Below are positions 22,175 through 25,742 of a stretch of DNA of 25,742 bases, piece by piece. Under the pieces are notes generated by a model. That model was not told the DNA's origin, ran no database searches, and worked only from the letters and a program-made list of their open reading frames with translations. This DNA is from an uncultured bacterium. Its GTDB lineage: Bacteria > Bacteroidota > Ignavibacteria > Kapaibacteriales > UBA4661. Position 1 is the first letter of the stretch; each line of letters begins with the position of its first letter. The stretch covers positions 1 through 25,742 of the forward strand of contig CALCNX010000145.1 of assembly GCA_937899715.1 (NCBI GenBank), read 5' to 3'. The position numbers were made by a program, and so were the translations under genes.

Positions 22175-22490
22175 AGTAAAATTGCTATGATTACGAGCAA
22201 GAGTGTGAGAGAAAAAAAAGCCTCTTCTCTCAAAATAGATTGGCCGTGTCTTTTGTATCTGATAAGTGATAAAATTGATGAAATATGGCTCCCCGCGAAC
22301 GAAAAATCCGTGCCTGAAAACAGGGGAAATTTTCGGTTTTTCAGATATTTTTTCTCTCAAAAATGAGAGTCATGTCCCGCTCAGCGCTTTTCGCCTTCGG
22401 AAATTATTTTTTTCGGATGGGGACGTGTATGTTTGTGCCAGTTGAAATACACACACTTTGTTTTCTTAGTTCTATTTTTTGAGGAGTTTT
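22175..22490. other. Intergenic leader region with hairpins and promoter
   Basis: A 316-base gap with no plausible gene. It contains a 7-bp hairpin GAGAGAA...TTCTCTC (22207-22213/22225-22231) and a 6-bp hairpin CTCTCA-AAAA-TGAGAG (22354-22369), neither followed by a T tract. A T-rich stretch (22405-22413) follows a short TTTC...GGAAA stem and may be a weak terminator. The promoter of the large surface protein is listed separately. I see no riboswitch or RNA family I can name. Confidence 0.4.
22428..22435 (+). promoter_or_regulatory. Candidate -7 box of the large surface-protein gene
   Basis: TATGTTTG fits TAnnTTTG, 55 bases before the ATG at 22491. The -33 region is weak. GAGGAG at 22481-22486 is a good ribosome binding site for that ATG. 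Confidence 0.45.
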
Positions 22491-25136
22491 ATGAAACGTT
22501 TTGGTAGTACAGTGAATTATGCGGCACGGACTTTGGTGCTGTTGTTGGTCGTGTTTTCTTCGTCGCTTACTTTGCTTGCGCAGACGGTGAATGTTACGAC
22601 GTTGACATCAGGAGGAATTACTCAGTATCCTAACGGTTTAGCAATAGATTTATCAGGAAGCATCTATGTTCAAAGTGGAACTACAGCTTCTATTCTTAAA
22701 ATAGCTTTAGATGGCAATCGAACAAGCATAGGGCAAAATATATTCTCTAAAATTACGGGCATTGCAGTTGATGCGGCAGGAAACCTTTTCCTATCAGCTT
22801 GGTATCAGCAGTGTATCTATAAAATAAGCCCCAATGGATTAACAACGGTATTTGCATCGGGTTTACTTGCACCTGCCGGAATTGCTTTAGATTCAGCAGG
22901 AAACTTGTATGTTGCGGATTACCTTCGGATTTGTAAAGTAAGCCCCAATGGATTTGTGACAACGCTGGCAGGAAGTAATAGTGTAAGTGGAATAGCCGAT
23001 GGAAATGGATTGCAGGCAAGATTCGATCAGGCAGGTGGTTTGGCTCGTGATGTGTTTGGTAATCTTTATATCGGAGATGCGTATCGTATTCGTAAATTGA
23101 CCCCGAATGGTGATGTTACGACATTGGCTGGCGCGACTTCCCCTGGATTCCAAGATGGAACTGGGGCTGAAGCAAGATTTTCCTTCGTTTCAAGCGAAGA
23201 AATACCTGCTAATATAGCTATAGATGCTTTCGGTAATATATTGGTAGCAGATATAAACAATCAGCGCATTCGTAAGGTAAGCCCAAGTGGTGTTGTAAAG
23301 ACCTTAGCTGGGAGTGGTGCCTTCGGATATGCAGATGGTGATGGGGCTATAGCGCAGTTCTTCCGCCCAACAGGCATAGCTGTTGATGCTGCTGGAAATG
23401 TCTATGTAGCAGAAGGATTAGGTGGTGGGCGCATCCGCAAAATTACCATTTCTTCCCCCGCCTCCGCCCCAACGGTCTTCACCGCCCAAACCCCGCTCAC
23501 CACCATCACAGGCGCTATACCATATTCCTACACCTTCGCAGCGAACGGCTCACCCGTGCCCGCGTACAGCCTTGCAAACGGTACACTGCCGACGGGCTTG
23601 ACGCTTTCTTCGGCGGGTACGCTGTCGGGTACACCGACTGCACCGGGCACGTTCTCCTTTGCTGTTACCGCTACCAATTCTGTCGGCTCGCTCACGAGTA
23701 CAACGGTGACCATTACCGTTCCCGCTGTTGCACCCACGGGCTTCAGCGCTGCCGCACCACCGCCGTCGGCTAATTCAGGCACGGCTATCACGCCCTACAC
23801 CTTTGTTGCATCGGGCTTCCCCACACCTGTGTTTGGCATTGTCAGCGGCAGCCTACCTCCAGGCTTGACACTGAACCCTGCAACGGGCGTGCTTTCGGGT
23901 ACACCCACCACAGGCGGTGCTTACAGCTTTACCGTACAGGCAAGCAACAGCGCAGGTTCGTATTCTTCCGCACCGATTGCGATGACGGTGAATCAAGCTC
24001 CATCGTCATTCACCGCACAGACCCCGCCCGCAAGCGCTACGGTCGGCACTGCTTATACATACTCCTACGCTGCGGGCGGCTTCCCAGCACCGACGTACAG
24101 CGTTGTCGGCACGTTGCCCACAGGCTTGACCTTGGACGCTTCCACTGGCACAGTCTCTGGTACGCCGACCGTGGCAGGTTCGTACACGTTCTCAATTAGT
24201 GCAACTAATTCCGCCGGAACACTGACCAGCACTTCGGCGACGGTTATCGTCTCTCCATCGTCGTCGGCACCAAGTTCGTTCTCCGCCCAAACTCCGCCCG
24301 CAAGTGCTTCCACCTCGGCGGCTTACAATTATACATTTGTTGCAAACGGCTTCCCCGCACCCACCTTCAGCGTGGCAAGCGGTTCGCTGCCGCCGGGCTT
24401 AACGTTGAACCCGGCAACAGGCGCACTTTCAGGCACTCCGACGTCAGGCGGGAATTACACCTTTACTCTACAAGCAACGAATGGTCAAGGCTCCGCTACA
24501 AGTTCGCCCGTGAGCATTGCCGTCAGCCAAGCTCCCGGAACATTCTCGGCACAAGCACCGCCTGCGCAGGTGAATGGCGGAACGGCAATTACGCCCTACC
24601 AATTCCAAGCAAACGGTTTTCCCGCGCCCACCTACAGCGTGGCAAGCGGCTTGCTTCCGACAGGCTTGACGCTGAACCCGACCACAGGCGTACTTTTGGG
24701 AACTCCTTCGGCAACGGGTACATTCGTCTTCACCCTGCAAGCAAGCAACGCTGACGGCTCCACCGTGAGCCAACCTGTTTCCATGACGATTAACCCCGCT
24801 CCGCCAACTGCATTCAGCGCGTCCACTCCGCCAAGCAATGCACAGGTGGGCTTTGGATATTCCTATACCTTTGTTGCCGATGGCGGTTTCCCCGCACCCA
24901 CCTACACCGTAGCAAGCGGCACACTGCCTGCCGGGATAACGCTTAACCCGACAACGGGTGTCCTTTCCGGGACTCCCTCGTCAGCAGGTTCGTTTGGTCC
25001 CATTGTCATTCAAGCAAGTAATGGTGGCGGATTGGTTAGTTCTACGTCGTTTACCATCGCTGTTGCACCGCCCCCACCTCTGCACCTGTTATCATCAACT
25101 TTACGCCTGCCTCCGCCACAATCGGCGGCGGCGTAA
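22491..25136 (+). CDS. Large secreted NHL-propeller/putative-Ig repeat protein, frame broken at its 3' part
   Basis: 881 residues from the ATG at 22491, supported by GAGGAG; the frame opens earlier at TTG 22479. A signal peptide (MKRFGSTVNYAARTLVLLLVV to about residue 31, ending LLAQ; in two pieces MKRFGSTVNYAARTL, VLLLVVFSSSLTLLAQ) is followed by six NHL blades (GIAVDAAGNLF-type strands, about 40-320), forming one beta-propeller. Six He_PIG/putative-Ig repeats of about 89 residues follow, each with LPxGLTLNPxTGxLSGTP. The frame then ends in an unrelated tail (LHLLSSTLRLPPPQSAAA), while IPT/TIG domains continue in another frame from 25073. A single missing C in the run at 25071-25075 explains the switch. 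It is probably a cell-surface or secreted adhesin-like protein; no catalytic residues or sorting domain are visible here. Confidence 0.85.
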   Translation: MKRFGSTVNYAARTLVLLLVVFSSSLTLLAQTVNVTTLTSGGITQYPNGLAIDLSGSIYVQSGTTASILKIALDGNRTSIGQNIFSKITGIAVDAAGNLFLSAWYQQCIYKISPNGLTTVFASGLLAPAGIALDSAGNLYVADYLRICKVSPNGFVTTLAGSNSVSGIADGNGLQARFDQAGGLARDVFGNLYIGDAYRIRKLTPNGDVTTLAGATSPGFQDGTGAEARFSFVSSEEIPANIAIDAFGNILVADINNQRIRKVSPSGVVKTLAGSGAFGYADGDGAIAQFFRPTGIAVDAAGNVYVAEGLGGGRIRKITISSPASAPTVFTAQTPLTTITGAIPYSYTFAANGSPVPAYSLANGTLPTGLTLSSAGTLSGTPTAPGTFSFAVTATNSVGSLTSTTVTITVPAVAPTGFSAAAPPPSANSGTAITPYTFVASGFPTPVFGIVSGSLPPGLTLNPATGVLSGTPTTGGAYSFTVQASNSAGSYSSAPIAMTVNQAPSSFTAQTPPASATVGTAYTYSYAAGGFPAPTYSVVGTLPTGLTLDASTGTVSGTPTVAGSYTFSISATNSAGTLTSTSATVIVSPSSSAPSSFSAQTPPASASTSAAYNYTFVANGFPAPTFSVASGSLPPGLTLNPATGALSGTPTSGGNYTFTLQATNGQGSATSSPVSIAVSQAPGTFSAQAPPAQVNGGTAITPYQFQANGFPAPTYSVASGLLPTGLTLNPTTGVLLGTPSATGTFVFTLQASNADGSTVSQPVSMTINPAPPTAFSASTPPSNAQVGFGYSYTFVADGGFPAPTYTVASGTLPAGITLNPTTGVLSGTPSSAGSFGPIVIQASNGGGLVSSTSFTIAVAPPPPLHLLSSTLRLPPPQSAAA
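23473..25070 (+). repeat. Six tandem He_PIG-coding repeats, period about 267 bp
   Basis: Units begin near 23473, 23741, 24005, 24274, 24538 and 24809, each starting with (S/T/A)F(T/S)A.(T/A)PP and containing a copy of LPxGLTL. DNA similarity between units 4, 5 and 6 is high around the FPAPT(F/Y)SVASG segment. The tandem layout allows repeat-number change by recombination. Confidence 0.85.
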
Positions 25137-25742
25137 CGATTCGTGGCACAGGCTTCACAGGCGCAACATCCGTCAGTTTTGGCGGAACTGCTGCATACAG
25201 CTTTTCAGTGCTTTCGGATTCCGTTATCGCTGCCACTGTTGGCGGCAGCGCAAGCGGAGCCGTTGCCGTTACAACCCAATATGGAACCACGTCGGCAAGC
25301 GGCTTTACCTATAATGCCGTCACCCCGCCCGTTATCAGCAGCTTCAGTCCCACGACTGCCCGCCCGGGCGATACCGTCATCATTCGCGGTGTACGCTTCT
25401 TTACGGCTTCTACCGTCAGTTTTGGCGGGGTAGCGGTGCGGTACACGGTCGTTTCCGATTCCGTCATTCATGCTTATATCTCAACATCGGTTGTTTCCGG
25501 TGCAGTCAATGTTGTGAATGCTGCGGGTAATTCTACATTGAACGGCTTCACATTCATCGCGCTTCCAGCAGCACCGCGTATCACGTCATTCACGCCCAAT
25601 CGTGCTTCGGCAGGTGCTTCGGTGGTTATCACCGGAACGAACCTCACGGGTGCTACCCGCGTGAAGTTTGGTGCCTTCGATGCCGCTTCGTTTGTGGTCA
25701 ATTCGGCAACCCAAATCACGGCGGTCGTCGGCAGCAACGGCT
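25073..25742 (+). CDS. Frame-shifted continuation of the surface protein: IPT/TIG domains, running off the window
   Basis: From the C run onward the second plus-strand frame (codons PTSAPVIINFTP...) stays open to the window edge. It encodes two full IPT/TIG Ig-like domains (from about 25082 and 25318) and a third partial one (from about 25564). Each begins P.I.(S/N)F(T/S)P and continues G..V.I.G..F.GAT.V.FGG. It has no start codon of its own and no ribosome site, so it is the downstream part of the gene that starts at 22491. The 3' end lies outside the window. TIG domains often precede C-terminal sorting domains in this phylum, which cannot be seen here. Confidence 0.8.

Noticed and set aside
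23473..25070. CRISPR-like or satellite array
   Set aside because: The repeats are about 267 bp long, in frame, and encode a known Ig-like domain, with no short identical repeats or unique spacers.

Overview
The window looks like a chromosomal stretch from a member of the Bacteroidota/Chlorobiota (FCB) group, perhaps a Kapabacteria- or Ignavibacteria-like lineage. Three things support this. Several promoters carry the TAnnTTTG -7 box typical of Bacteroidota-type primary sigma. Most genes lack a clear Shine-Dalgarno. The housekeeping proteins (EF-P with a PGN loop, AccB/AccC, GcvH, CcmC-like protein) read like that group. The placement rests on recognition only and no database search was made.

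Region 1 (1-2300) is AT-rich mobile DNA on the minus strand. An IS1595-family transposase, a 60-residue small protein and a DNA methyltransferase form an overlapping, translationally coupled three-gene operon behind a good promoter. The methyltransferase is cut off at the left edge, where the sequence resembles the terminal repeat of an IS256/mutator-type element.

Region 2 (2300-6900) holds an orphan membrane histidine kinase, a thymidine kinase with a degenerate zinc site, and an FAD monooxygenase divergent from a TetR regulator. Their shared promoter region has three GGACAAA copies at exact 19-bp spacing, a good candidate operator. A strong intrinsic terminator separates the monooxygenase from tdk and fixes the tdk start.

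Region 3 (6870-10900, minus strand) is a probable four-gene operon: threonine aldolase, Tat-exported dipeptide epimerase, protein-L-isoaspartate methyltransferase and MiaA.

Region 4 (11100-13300, plus strand) is an ECF sigma factor between two multi-pass membrane proteins that share an N-terminal WQ..TTNDSL motif. It ends in a clear terminator and looks like a self-contained signalling unit.

Region 5 (13300-22200) is housekeeping: a PolB-like 3'-5' exonuclease, a bifunctional RelA/SpoT enzyme, tRNA-Cys(GCA) immediately before efp, accB-accC with a long intergenic inverted repeat, a GNAT acetyltransferase, gcvH, a CcmC/CcsA-like haem protein with an extra domain, and an internally duplicated membrane protein.

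Region 6 (22200-end) is a very large secreted protein: signal peptide, six NHL blades, six putative-Ig (He_PIG) repeats, then IPT/TIG domains running off the right edge. The IPT/TIG part is in a different frame, and the switch maps to a run of C residues at 25071-25075. Base composition also jumps inside this gene at the NHL/He_PIG junction.
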